37,993 bases of DNA from Candidatus Sericytochromatia bacterium (GTDB lineage: Bacteria; Cyanobacteriota; Sericytochromatia; S15B-MN24; JAQBPE01), in the NCBI GenBank assembly GCA_035285325.1, contig JAYKJB010000019.1, forward strand, positions 1 to 37,993. Direction: 5' to 3'. A model generated the notes under the pieces. It was not told where the DNA came from, made no database searches, and saw only the letters and a list, made by a program, of their open reading frames with translations. The position numbers and the translations under genes were made by a program. This document shows positions 26,101-33,473 of this stretch, in pieces (position 1 is the stretch's first letter; every line of letters starts with the position of its first letter).

Positions 26101-26311
26101 GGGAGCCTTCTGGGGCGTCGATTCCACGAGTCTCGACCTCCCGACCTTGAATGACACCCTGAGCGGCACCGGCGCAGAATTGCGGGCGCGCACCGCCGCA
26201 TTTCAAGGTGTGCCGGTGGATCTGCGGTTGGGCTTCGCCCAGGGCATCACCCGTGGGGCTTCTCTGCGCGGCGATTTTCAGGTCAACTGGGGGCTCGGAA
26301 CCACGTTCTGA
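23174..26311 (+). CDS. Predicted outer-membrane protein: HExxH metalloprotease + beta-propeller + D15/Omp85-type barrel
   Basis: A 1,045-residue protein combining three parts. After a signal peptide (cleavage near PARAQ, about residue 28) comes a peptidase-MA-like gluzincin domain (about 40-310). HEYTH at 135-139 supplies the zinc and catalytic residues, and the Glu189 in YFTEGLAVYTE is the likely third ligand. A TolB-like propeller follows (about 340-620), with SPDGKRLVG, SPDGKRLAV, TPDGRGLVFVSDR and SPDGKQIAFA. The C-terminal third (about 650-1045) resembles a D15 barrel: ILLRGHNFAVG, GLEYRWPIMEV and a terminal Phe. The TTG at 23174 gives a clean signal peptide; a TTG 15 bases earlier is possible. 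Surface or periplasmic proteolysis is inferred. Confidence 0.82.
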   Translation: MHRFRFALSTLALTLALGGPFAAPARAQTALFEPGSSWTTLQTPHFRIYHTPELAHKAREVAAIAEDAHRLLVPMMQVEPPDVTEVVISDVFDELNSLAHNSPHRAVWLWMTPPNPDEGMPIGRYDQWLRLLFIHEYTHILQFEHTPWLVNQINSAAGGFIFSQLPTLPIEVTLQLPDLLTNVPSYFTEGLAVYTESKFTGGGRGLEGDFEMTRRMAFWEGKVPAYDQVFGRYMLEWPMGGYEYTWGSAFIAHLVARHGEKAPAEILRQYGVFPYLGFDNAVWRATGETAQQIWADMVRTLGARYEAERLVWKARADKRETLARFPVPKLVTDTGRHHRHPLWLPDGTLWYTEAARNQSAKIYADKLDGSPREVVMSKSTRSAVSVAENPDLVYYEADTSESPRGLTSYRDIFVLDRKTKKKKQLTKNARLFAPMVSPDGKRLVGVPNGGGKTGLAIYDAASGRHLREWLFDQNAYQFGNPVWSPDGKRLAVAVWHAGTRDLWLVDAEKGDMKPLWRDLALDFYPTWTPDGRGLVFVSDRTDGVFNVHVFDLATRRLRALTDVPGGAFDPVVSPDGKQIAFATYSGRGYDIALIPFEAAPAPHGVAVRSAGPVPELPSLPPATIRGISPYNPLTTMGPSTWFPLFSQDEQGRNVTLYTYWQDLLRQQSLVLIGGYGLNSGRLNYGFNYGNSAGALPWSLFAIEYAGLGRQPLFPDKEVPEDIVWANRWQWNKSATLSMQWPGLRYPLFEPPPITGDNWTFGLRTERVEDYALEIEDTAVPDKYADKFPADQRLTPVMNGDLPAVWTADNPGSYHSAFVQWQRAQSVRWPYDYGPSEGQLTTLGAEQGIPVAGMPVERTFTRLWADHRFYVPLPQKHSLALRTTGGLVYNRNGDFYMAAWRAPFGYQPLSTLNRWDLTSATDYSNRMILLRGHNFAVGNRVVSAGLEYRWPIMEVMRGWGEFPLFINQLYGVAFLDGGAFWGVDSTSLDLPTLNDTLSGTGAELRARTAAFQGVPVDLRLGFAQGITRGASLRGDFQVNWGLGTTF

Positions 26312-26350
26312 GTTGGCTCATCGGGTCCAATCAGGCTGACCGGTCGGTTC

Positions 26351-26367
26351 CCCGGGAGTGCCCCGGG
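26351..26367 (+). terminator. Candidate terminator between convergent genes
   Basis: CCCGGG repeated around AGTGC forms a 6-bp GC stem followed by CGTTTCT, 39 bases after the outer-membrane protein gene. Confidence 0.4.
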
Positions 26368-26390
26368 CGTTTCTGGCGCCACGGGTGCCG

Positions 26391-27164
26391 TCAGCCGCCT
26401 CGCGTGGGCGCTGACTCGGCCTTCAGGGCCAGCTTGCCCCGCCAGCGTCCGCGAATTCGTCGCTGGCGCTTGCGCCAGGCCGCTTGCAAGGCCAGTCCGT
26501 AGCCGGTCGCGACCAGGGCGATCAGGGCGATCGCCACGCCATCCGTGATCGGCACGCCAAAATCCCGCCAGTACTGACCGTCGTGGAGGTCATAGAACAG
26601 CTGGAGGCGCCGTTTCCCCTCGCGGTCCTCCGGATTCTCGTGGGCTCGGTGGGTCATGAAGGGGCCACCGGGCCTCGCTTGAACCCAGGTTCCTCGCGCG
26701 CTCACAAGGACCATGCCGCCGTCCGCGTTGAGGGCCAGGCTGGCCACTGCGGGCTGACCGGCCGGCAGTGGCACGGGGGCCCAGTGGGCGCCATCGTCGA
26801 CGGAGCGCCAGACGCCGCGATCCCGCAAGACCACCCACAGCGTTCGGGTCGGACGTGTGGTGAACAGCAGGCTCGAGACCTGCACGGCCTTGACGGGCAT
26901 CGGCAGGTTTTCCCAGTGTTTGCCCCCATCCGGGCTCACGAACAGCCCATCGTTCGTCCCGACAAAAAGCTGGCGGGCGTTGGCCGGGTTGACGGTGCTG
27001 CTCAGAATGTAACGCTGATGCGGCGTCGTGGCCGGGAGCGGCGGCGCCAGGCGCCCCTGCAACCAATCCTTGTGGTTGAGGCCCAGGGTGGTGCAGGCGG
27101 CCAGCAGGATCAGCGGCGAACTGACAAGACCGATCAGACGATGCAGGTGGCGCTGGTTGGACAT
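26391..27164 (-). CDS. PepSY-type membrane protein with BNR/Ycf48-like repeats
   Basis: A 257-residue protein with two membrane segments enclosing a periplasmic domain. The N-terminal helix (about 7-29, HRLIGLVSSPLILLAACTT followed by GLNHKDW) and the C-terminal LFYDLHDGQYW plus helix (about 203-226) match the ends of PepSY-associated membrane proteins. The central region holds BNR-type turns, SPDGGKHW and SVDDGAHW, as in photosystem-II-assembly factor Ycf48 and sialidase-like propellers. There are too few repeats for a complete propeller. PepSY proteins often accompany peptidases or iron reduction; here the convergent neighbour is the outer-membrane protease. The function is not assignable. 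Confidence 0.75.
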   Translation of the reverse strand: MSNQRHLHRLIGLVSSPLILLAACTTLGLNHKDWLQGRLAPPLPATTPHQRYILSSTVNPANARQLFVGTNDGLFVSPDGGKHWENLPMPVKAVQVSSLLFTTRPTRTLWVVLRDRGVWRSVDDGAHWAPVPLPAGQPAVASLALNADGGMVLVSARGTWVQARPGGPFMTHRAHENPEDREGKRRLQLFYDLHDGQYWRDFGVPITDGVAIALIALVATGYGLALQAAWRKRQRRIRGRWRGKLALKAESAPTRGG

Positions 27165-27190
27165 GGGGGCAGGGGGGATTCCTGAACATC

Positions 27191-27216
27191 AAAAAGGACC
27201 CGCGGGCAGCGGGTCC
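27191..27216 (-). terminator. Rho-independent terminator of the DEAD-box gene
   Basis: On the minus strand GGACCCGC and GCGGGTCC flank TGCCC and are followed by five T. This is the clearest intrinsic terminator in the window, 16 bases past the stop. Confidence 0.9.
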
Positions 27217-27231
27217 TCAGGGCACGCCGGC

Positions 27232-29181
27232 TCAGACCGTCGCTGCTTCAGTGGTTTTCTTGGCCCGGGTCGCGCGCTTGACGGGGGCCTTTTCCTCCAC
27301 GACAGGTTCGGCCACCGCCTTGGCGCGGGTGGTCCGGGTCTTCTTGGGCGCTTCCGTCACCTCGGCAGCGGGCGCTTCCGCCGCTTCCGTCCGCTTGGTG
27401 GTGCGACGCTTCTTGGGCGCTTCCACCGCTTCGGTCGGAACAGCCATCACCACGGGGGCGGCTTCCGGTTCCGCGCTGGCCTTGCGCACCGACCGCTGCC
27501 GGACCGGCTTGGGCGCTGCCTCACCCGCTTCGACGGGCGCTGGACGCGCGGGCGCGGCCACCGGTGCCGGGGCGGCAGCCGGCTCAGCGGCCGCCGGGAA
27601 GCCGGCACCATTCATCTCACCTTGGCCGCCTTGGCGACCGCCGCGGCCCCGTCCGCCGCGGCGGCGGCGACGGCCCTCTCGGCGGCCCTGGTCCTGACCC
27701 TCACCCCGGTCTTCGGCTTGGGGCTGATCCGGTGCCTGAGGCGCCACATCGAGCCACGCCTCGGCTTGCGGCGTCTGCGACAGCAGGGCCGCCAGGATGC
27801 GCCGCGAGTCGCCACGCGACATCAAGGCGTCCACCAGGCCCCGATAGGGCTCGGTATTCGCGGCTTCCGACGAGATGGCCTGGAAAATCTGCGAGGCCAC
27901 GCCGGCCTGCTCCGGGGTCAAACGGGCGCCACGGCCGTCGAAGCGACCAGGTGCCTGTCCGGACGGTTGACCAGGCCTTCCGTTCGGTTGACCCGCTTGA
28001 GCCGCCGGCGCAGCGGGCTGTCTCGGGCCTGCTGGCGCGGGGGCCGCGGCGTGAGGCTGCCGAGGGGCTTGGGCCTGACCGCCCCCTTGGGTTTGCTTGA
28101 GGTCGCGCATGATGTTCTGGAAGTCGCGCTCCTCTTCCTGCGTGACCAGCGTGAAGGCAATTCCCGACTTCCCGGCGCGCGCCGTCCGGCCGCTGCGGTG
28201 GATGTAGGTGGCCGTGTCGCGGGGAACGGTGAAGTGGAAGACGTGCGAGACGGCGGGAATGTCCAGCCCGCGCGCCGCCACGTCGGTGGCCACCAGCACG
28301 TTCAGCTCGCCGTCCCGGAATTGCTGCAGCGTGGTCAGGCGCTTCTCCTGGGGGATGTCGCCCGTCAGGATGCCGATCGTGATGCCTTCCCGCTTCAGAC
28401 GCTGATGCACCCAGGCGGCTTCCACCTTGGTCTCGCAGAAAATGATGGCGGATGCCACATCCGGGTTGCGCAGCAGTGTGCCCATCGCCTGGATTTTCTT
28501 GTCTTTGGGGACGCGCGCGAATTTGTGGGTCAAGCCCACGGCAGGGGTAAAGCCAGAACTCACTTCGATTTTCTCCGGGTTGCGCATGTACTTGTGCGCA
28601 ATCTTGACGATTTCGGGGGGGAACGTGGCGCTGAAGAGCAGCGTCTGTCGATGCGCGGCGGGCACGCGATCGAGGATGTATTCCAGGTCGTCCTTGAAAC
28701 CCATATCGAGCATCTCGTCCGCTTCGTCGAGCACCACCACCTTGCAGGTGTCGAGGTGCAGGTAGCCGCGTTCGATGTGGTCGCGCAGCCGGCCCGGGGT
28801 GCCAACCACCACCGGGGCCCATTGCATCTTGTCGATCTGGGTCTCGATCTTCACGCCGCCGAACACCGCCGCCACGATGATCTGCATCTTTTCGGCCACG
28901 CGTGCGAGTTCGTCAGAGACCTGCAGGGCCAGCTCACGCGTCGGGCAGATCACCAGCACCTGGGTGTCCGGGTTGGTCGGATCGATCCGCTGAAGGGTGG
29001 GCAGGCCAAACCCGAGGGTCTTGCCCGTGCCGGTGCGCGCCTGCACCATCAGGTCTTTGCCCGATTGCACATGCGGAATGGCTTCGTCCTGCACCGCCGT
29101 GGCGTGGGTGTACCCCATTTTTCCGAGCCCCTCGAGTAGGTCGGGGTGTAGCTCGAAGTCGGTGAAGGGTTTTGGAGACAA
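27232..29181 (-). CDS. DEAD-box RNA helicase with long RG-rich and basic tail
   Basis: ATP-dependent RNA helicase of 649 residues. The core (about 1-365) holds the Q motif (ATAVQDEAIP), Walker A ARTGTGKT (48-55), PTRELALQ, DEAD in VLDEADEML (152-155), SAT (184-186) and motif VI HRSGRTARAG (328-337). A Pro/Ala/Gln linker leads to a small helical block (about 415-480), an RG-rich segment (GRREGRRRRRGGRGRGG), an Ala/Pro stretch, and a terminus with repeated lysine/threonine clusters (KKRRTTKR, KKTRTTRAK, KRATRAKK). The tail probably binds RNA. The TTG start at 29181 has AGGAA nine bases upstream; no ATG fits. It resembles the DeaD/CshA group, so a role in ribosome assembly or cold adaptation is possible. 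Confidence 0.94.
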   Translation of the reverse strand: MSPKPFTDFELHPDLLEGLGKMGYTHATAVQDEAIPHVQSGKDLMVQARTGTGKTLGFGLPTLQRIDPTNPDTQVLVICPTRELALQVSDELARVAEKMQIIVAAVFGGVKIETQIDKMQWAPVVVGTPGRLRDHIERGYLHLDTCKVVVLDEADEMLDMGFKDDLEYILDRVPAAHRQTLLFSATFPPEIVKIAHKYMRNPEKIEVSSGFTPAVGLTHKFARVPKDKKIQAMGTLLRNPDVASAIIFCETKVEAAWVHQRLKREGITIGILTGDIPQEKRLTTLQQFRDGELNVLVATDVAARGLDIPAVSHVFHFTVPRDTATYIHRSGRTARAGKSGIAFTLVTQEEERDFQNIMRDLKQTQGGGQAQAPRQPHAAAPAPAGPRQPAAPAAQAGQPNGRPGQPSGQAPGRFDGRGARLTPEQAGVASQIFQAISSEAANTEPYRGLVDALMSRGDSRRILAALLSQTPQAEAWLDVAPQAPDQPQAEDRGEGQDQGRREGRRRRRGGRGRGGRQGGQGEMNGAGFPAAAEPAAAPAPVAAPARPAPVEAGEAAPKPVRQRSVRKASAEPEAAPVVMAVPTEAVEAPKKRRTTKRTEAAEAPAAEVTEAPKKTRTTRAKAVAEPVVEEKAPVKRATRAKKTTEAATV

Positions 29182-29234
29182 GGAGAAGCGTTCCTGTAGA
29201 GCGTGCAGGCCGTGAAGACCCGGTAAGACGCCTC

Positions 29235-29243
29235 AGTATACCA
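29235..29243 (-). promoter_or_regulatory. Extended -10 promoter of the DEAD-box gene
   Basis: On the minus strand TGG is followed by TATACT, 53 bases upstream of the TTG start, leaving a leader of roughly 45 nt. There is no clear -35. Confidence 0.45.
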
Positions 29244-29300
29244 CACCCCGTTCGCGCCCATCAGGCGCGGAACGCTGCTCGCATCGCGACACGGCGGGGG

Positions 29301-31070
29301 TTATTTCTTGCCGAACAGGCCTCCGAAGAGACGTGCCAGTCCCCCCCCTTTGCGAGAGGCCTCCAGGGCCTCGCGAATCTGTCGATAGCGGGTCAGGGCT
29401 TCCTCGGTCAGCGGGCTGGCCGCGAGGCGCCCCTGATCCAACGCTTCGAGGATCTCGTCGTAGCAACGGAGCGCGGGTTCCAGACGTCCGGCTTGCTCCA
29501 GCAACTTGGCCAGGTCGAACTGACAGGTCCAGTGCTGGGGATTCAGTTCCAGCGCCTTGTCCATCGACTCCAGCGCGGGTTGCACATCGCCCCGGGCGGC
29601 CAGAATCAGTCCGGCGTGGTAGTGCAGGTCAGCGTCTTGGGGCTTGATTGCGAGGGCCTTGTCGCTCGCCTCCAGCGCTTCCTGATGACGGCCGGCCCGA
29701 CTCAGGGCCAGCGACCAGGCATCGAGCAGCGACGCGTCATCCGGATGAACTTCGAGCGCGCGCTCGTAAGCGTCGGCGGCCTGGCGATGGCGGCCCTCGG
29801 CATCCAGCACCTGGCCGAGCACGCGCTGAATATCAGCGCCGACCTGGTCCAGGTCGAGCGCCTTCTCGATGGCTTCGCGCGCGCCCTGGTTGTCTCCCCG
29901 GGCCAGCGCCACCTGGGCCAAACCGGCGGGAATACGGGCGTCTTGCGGCGCAATCGGCAGCGCCCGCTGGAGATAGGCCAGCGCCTTCTCCGCGTCCCCC
30001 TTCTGGAGGTAGAGCGGCCCCAGGTTCACGTAGCAGGTGGCCTGCTGGGGATCCAGCAGCAAGGCCTTCTCGTAGGCGGTGATGGCATCTTCTACCTTGC
30101 CCTGGGCTTCGTGGGCCCGCCCCAGGTGAATGAAGCCGTCGGCATACTTGGGATTGATGCGCACGGCGTTCAGGAAGGCCGCCAGGGCCATGTCCACCTT
30201 GCCGCGCCGCAGGTGAACCAGCCCCATCTTGTCGCAAGCGAGGAAATGGCTGGGCTGCAGTTCCAGCGCCTTCTTGTACTCCGTCAGGGCCGCGTCCCAG
30301 CGTTCCAGGCGTTCGTACACCTCGGCCATGCCGAGACAGGTGTCGGCGGCTTGCGGATCGAGCCGGGTGCTCTCTTGAAAGGCCTGAAACGCCTTTTCGA
30401 CCTCCTTGGCGGCGAGATACCAGCGGCCCAGGTGGTAATGGCTGCGCGCAAAGGTCGGTTCGAGCGCCAGGGCCTGGTCCAGCTGACGGCGCGCCAGATC
30501 AGCATCTCCCGCCTCCAGATTCAATTCCGCCAGGTCCAGCAGGTGTTCCGGGTTTTCGGGAAAGCGTTGGTGCGCTTGTTCGAAGAGGGTCCGCGCATCG
30601 GCCTTCCGGCCCACCCGGGTGTAAAGCCGGCCGAGCAGCGACATGGCACCCTCATCCTGGGCGTCCAGCTTGCGGGCCAGAACCAGCTTCTCGATGGCCT
30701 GTGGGTACTCGCCACGCCCCTGCAGAATCAGCCCCATCTCGATGAACGGGCGCGGTGAGGCGGGGTTCAACTCAGCGGCACGCGTGAGAATGCCGACCGC
30801 CTCCTCGGCACGTCCCCAGCGCCCCACCACCCGACCGAGCGAGAGGGTCGCGTCGAATCGTTTGGGTTCCAGTTCCAGCGCCTTTTGCAGGGCGTCGATC
30901 GCTTCCTGCGGCCGCCCTTTCTGGCGATAGGCTTCACCCAAGGCGGCCATCACGTCAGCGTCTGCCTCGCCCGACCGGATCAGTTCCAGAAAAATGGGAA
31001 TGGCTTCATCCAGGGCGTGGCGCTTGAGCGCGGCGAGGCCTTCGGATTTGGTCTTGGGGGCGGCTTCCAT
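29301..31070 (-). CDS. Large TPR-repeat protein
   Basis: A 589-residue protein made almost wholly of about fourteen to fifteen tetratricopeptide repeats (from about residue 10 to 540). Repeats read like GRPQEAIDALQKALELEP, GEYPQAIEKLVLARKLD, GKVEDAITAYEKALLLDP and GDAEKALAYLQRALPIAP. There is no signal peptide, membrane helix or catalytic domain, so it is probably a cytoplasmic scaffold. A short basic, Gly-rich end (KGGGLARLFGGLFGKK) could be an amphipathic membrane-contact helix. The ATG at 31070 has AGGAGA upstream; in-frame codons further upstream overlap the promoter and look noncoding. The partner is unknown. Confidence 0.88.
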   Translation of the reverse strand: MEAAPKTKSEGLAALKRHALDEAIPIFLELIRSGEADADVMAALGEAYRQKGRPQEAIDALQKALELEPKRFDATLSLGRVVGRWGRAEEAVGILTRAAELNPASPRPFIEMGLILQGRGEYPQAIEKLVLARKLDAQDEGAMSLLGRLYTRVGRKADARTLFEQAHQRFPENPEHLLDLAELNLEAGDADLARRQLDQALALEPTFARSHYHLGRWYLAAKEVEKAFQAFQESTRLDPQAADTCLGMAEVYERLERWDAALTEYKKALELQPSHFLACDKMGLVHLRRGKVDMALAAFLNAVRINPKYADGFIHLGRAHEAQGKVEDAITAYEKALLLDPQQATCYVNLGPLYLQKGDAEKALAYLQRALPIAPQDARIPAGLAQVALARGDNQGAREAIEKALDLDQVGADIQRVLGQVLDAEGRHRQAADAYERALEVHPDDASLLDAWSLALSRAGRHQEALEASDKALAIKPQDADLHYHAGLILAARGDVQPALESMDKALELNPQHWTCQFDLAKLLEQAGRLEPALRCYDEILEALDQGRLAASPLTEEALTRYRQIREALEASRKGGGLARLFGGLFGKK

Positions 31071-31103
31071 GGCGCAGCAGTCTCCTGGCGTAAGGACCGG
31101 GGG

Positions 31104-31112
31104 ATCATAGCA
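31104..31112 (-). promoter_or_regulatory. Extended -10 promoter of the TPR gene
   Basis: On the minus strand TGC precedes TATGAT, 33 bases upstream of the ATG. The surrounding CCCCTGTGCTATG also occurs identically at the tRNA-Pro promoter. Confidence 0.55.
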
Positions 31113-31350
31113 CAGGGGGCTGCCCGCCGTCGGCTCGCGTGTCAGCCAGGCTGACCCGGCAAGACCGCGCCGAGCCGCCTCCAGCCCCGCTGCGAGGCGA
31201 TGGCCAGGCACTGCCCCGCGGGCATTCGCCACCTCACGTCGCGGACGCTCGTCGAAAGGAGGCCGGCGCAGTACCATGGCGGCTGCCGACGTGCGGGGGA
31301 TCGCGAACCGCGCGCGGCCCTGCCGTCTGCTCCCGCGAGGAGGTCCCCCC

Positions 31351-31905
31351 TTGGACATTCACGAAGCCACCGCGGTCTACGTCTTTGACCCCGACTTCAC
31401 GCAGTTGCTGTTCGTGCGCCACCGCAAGCCCCCGCTGGCGGGCCGCTGGTTGCCGCCGGGCGGCCACGTCGATGCGGGGGAAACGCCGGAAGAGGGGGCC
31501 GTGCGGGAGGTCTTCGAGGAGACCGGCCAGCAGGTCGAATTGCTTGATATGACCCCCGACTTGCCTCGCCACGGGAGTCCGCGCGCCTGGCGCATGGCCA
31601 GCCCCTGGCTGGTGCAGGTCGAGGACCTGGGAGACCATCGCCATCTCGACTTCGTCTACGTGGCGGTGGCGACGGCGCCTGGGGCCCTCATCACGGAACC
31701 CGACCAGCCGGCCCGCTGGTGGGGAGCCGAAGCGGCCGAAGATGCGGCGGTGCTGGAGGACTGTCGCACGCACGCGGCGCACCTGTTCGCGCAGCGCGAG
31801 CGCTTCCGCTCGCTCTGGCAAGCGCAGCGTGCGTTGCGGAGCGCCCCGGTGGAGGAGGCGGGCGCCCCGAGCGGGCAGCCGGCGGGGGTCAGGCCGGGGT
31901 CGTGA
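31351..31905 (+). CDS. Nudix hydrolase
   Basis: A 184-residue Nudix-fold pyrophosphohydrolase. The Nudix box spans residues 38-60 (GGHVDAGETPEEGA then VREVFEETGQ), with the spacing G-x5-E-x7-R-E-x-x-E-E-x-G and all metal-binding glutamates intact. The TTG start at 31351 follows a near-perfect AGGAGGT; a longer in-frame form from 31276 has no ribosome binding site. The C-terminal 40 residues are low-complexity. The substrate cannot be read from the sequence. The end overlaps the convergent Dabb gene by 17 bases. Confidence 0.9.
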   Translation: MDIHEATAVYVFDPDFTQLLFVRHRKPPLAGRWLPPGGHVDAGETPEEGAVREVFEETGQQVELLDMTPDLPRHGSPRAWRMASPWLVQVEDLGDHRHLDFVYVAVATAPGALITEPDQPARWWGAEAAEDAAVLEDCRTHAAHLFAQRERFRSLWQAQRALRSAPVEEAGAPSGQPAGVRPGS

Positions 31906-32185
31906 AGTCGACGATCGCCCGGGCCTTCATGTAGGGGGCCAGGTGCGCGGCGATCGCCGCCTGATGAGCCGGGTGATTGACGTAGGCCAGGCAGCCGTCG
32001 AGATCGTCGTGTTCGGACACGAGCGCGTGCGAGTAGGTGGTGTCACGCGGCGACACGTTCCGGCCCATACGCAGGCTGTGCAGCTCCGGAATCGTGTCGA
32101 CCAGACCTTCGAAGGCCGCGATCATGGCCGTCTCCTGGGCTTCGGTCTGGCCTTCAATCTGGAACAGGACGAGGTGCTTGAGCAT
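31889..32185 (-). CDS. Dabb (stress-responsive alpha/beta-barrel) domain protein
   Basis: A 98-residue single-domain protein of the Dabb family: it begins MLKHLVLFQIE, has the typical LRMGRNVSPRD and SHALVSEHDDLDGCLAYV, and ends AYVNHPAHQ...KARAIVDF. These dimeric ferredoxin-like folds include stress proteins and small-molecule cyclases; no catalytic residue identifies the role. Its ATG lies one base after the stop of the PH-like gene, so the two are co-transcribed. Confidence 0.88.
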   Translation of the reverse strand: MLKHLVLFQIEGQTEAQETAMIAAFEGLVDTIPELHSLRMGRNVSPRDTTYSHALVSEHDDLDGCLAYVNHPAHQAAIAAHLAPYMKARAIVDFTTPA

Positions 32186-32186
32186 G

Positions 32187-32522
32187 TCAGGCCTTCTTGG
32201 CGCCCGCAATGCGGCGCGACAGTTCCAGCATGAAGGCGGCGGGGTCCGCCGGGGTGACCACCAGCCAGGGCAGCAGGGCGCGATCGAGTTCGATGCTGAC
32301 GGCCTTGCCGAGCAGGTCGACGTGGTTCGCGTGCAGTTCGCTCCACAGCTCGTAACCCCGTTTGACCTGACGCATGCTGCCGTAGGGAATCTCTCGCAGT
32401 ACCAGCATGCCGTTCAGCGCCACGATCTGCAGGCTTTGCTCGCCCAGTCGGTAGTCGACCAGCTGCGGCAGTTCGGGCATTTGGGGCAGATTGGGCAAAT
32501 TGAAGGGCAGGTTCACGGGCAT
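32187..32522 (-). CDS. Small protein with a bacterial PH-like domain
   Basis: A 111-residue protein. A short Pro/Leu-rich start (LPFNLPNLPQMPELPQ) resembles a polyproline helix. The rest (about 27-108) has the look of a small PH-fold: alternating strands (YRLGEQSLQIVALNG, LREIPYGSMRQVKRG), then SIELDRALLPWLVVTP and a final helix ADPAAFMLELSRRI. That last block is what bacterial PH domains typically show. There is no membrane segment. The ATG at 32522 has GGAGG upstream. It is the first gene of the pair with Dabb. The fold call is by eye and moderately secure; the function is unknown. Confidence 0.65.
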   Translation of the reverse strand: MPVNLPFNLPNLPQMPELPQLVDYRLGEQSLQIVALNGMLVLREIPYGSMRQVKRGYELWSELHANHVDLLGKAVSIELDRALLPWLVVTPADPAAFMLELSRRIAGAKKA

Positions 32523-32549
32523 GGGCCTCCATCGGAACAAACGCCCATG

Positions 32550-32558
32550 ATCGTACCA
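32550..32558 (-). promoter_or_regulatory. Extended -10 promoter of the PH-like/Dabb pair
   Basis: On the minus strand TGG precedes TACGAT, 27 bases upstream of the ATG; no -35 is seen. It lies in the divergent gap shared with ung. Confidence 0.4.
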
Positions 32559-32661
32559 CGCGCCAGGCTGGCGGGGTTCCAGCTGGATGCCGGAGGGTAC
32601 AACCTGCAGGGAGGGGGCAGCCGGAACTGCCTTCCCCCGTGCGCAAGCCACAGGTGCCTCG

Positions 32662-33360
32662 ATGACGGAACCCGCCTTACCACCCGTCGAACCTCGTCTG
32701 GATGAGAGCTGGAAGCGGGTGCTGGCCGCCGAATTCCAGCAGCCCTACTTTCGCGCGCTGAAAGCCTTTCTGTTGGCCGAACGGGCTGCTGGGAGAACGT
32801 TCTATCCGCCGGGGCGGCTGATCTTCAACGCCCTCGATCGCACCCCGTTCGAGGCGGTGCGGGTGGTGTTGCTGGGCCAAGACCCTTACCATGGCCCTGG
32901 TCAGGCCGAGGGGATGTGTTTTTCGGTGCCGCGCGGCGTGGCGATTCCGCCCTCGCTGCAGAACATTTTCAAGGAACTGCAGGCCGACCTGGGGCTGGCG
33001 AACCCGGGACACGGGCATCTGGGCGCCTGGGCGGCGCAGGGCGTGTTGCTGCTCAACGCCACCCTGACGGTGCGGGCCCACCAGGCGGCCTCGCATCACG
33101 GTCAAGGTTGGGAAACCTTCACCGACGCGATCATCCGGGAGTTGAACGTCCGACGCGAGGGCCTGGTGTTCGTCCTGTGGGGGCGTCACGCCCAGCAGAA
33201 AGGACGGTTGGTCGACGCCACGCGGCACCTGGTCTTGAAGGCGGCCCATCCGTCGCCCCTGTCGGCCACCAACGGTTTTTTCGGCTGCCGCCACTTCTCC
33301 GCGATCAATCGCTGGCTGGTGGCGCGTGGTCAGGCGCCGATCGACTGGCGCCTGACCTGA
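32662..33360 (+). CDS. ung: Uracil-DNA glycosylase, family 1
   Basis: Removes uracil from DNA to start base excision repair. It has 232 residues. The water-activating loop [13 protein letters not shown] carries Asp74, and the minor-groove loop AAHPSPLSA carries His196. [22 protein letters not shown] and [10 protein letters not shown] are the other family blocks. I chose the ATG at 32662; a further in-frame ATG at 32587 would add 25 residues unlike the family. There is no strong ribosome binding site. It is divergent from the PH-like gene. Confidence 0.97.
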   Translation: MTEPALPPVEPRLDESWKRVLAAEFQQPYFRALKAFLLAERAAGRTFYPPGRLIFNALDRTPFEAVRVVLLGQDPYHGPGQAEGMCFSVPRGVAIPPSLQNIFKELQADLGLANPGHGHLGAWAAQGVLLLNATLTVRAHQAASHHGQGWETFTDAIIRELNVRREGLVFVLWGRHAQQKGRLVDATRHLVLKAAHPSPLSATNGFFGCRHFSAINRWLVARGQAPIDWRLT

Positions 33361-33377
33361 CCCGGCGCGTGGCCGGG
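33361..33377 (+). terminator. Hairpin after ung
   Basis: CCCGGC and GCCGGG pair around GCGTG immediately after the stop. There is no T tract. The following 96 bases, up to the convergent kinase, hold nothing recognisable. Confidence 0.25.
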
Positions 33378-33473
33378 CTGGATTGCGACACGCGGGAGGG
33401 GGGAAGCGCTGCAGAAGGCACGCTTTGGGCGGATGGCGGGTTTTTCGCTTGCCACCGAAGCTGCCCGCCTGAT

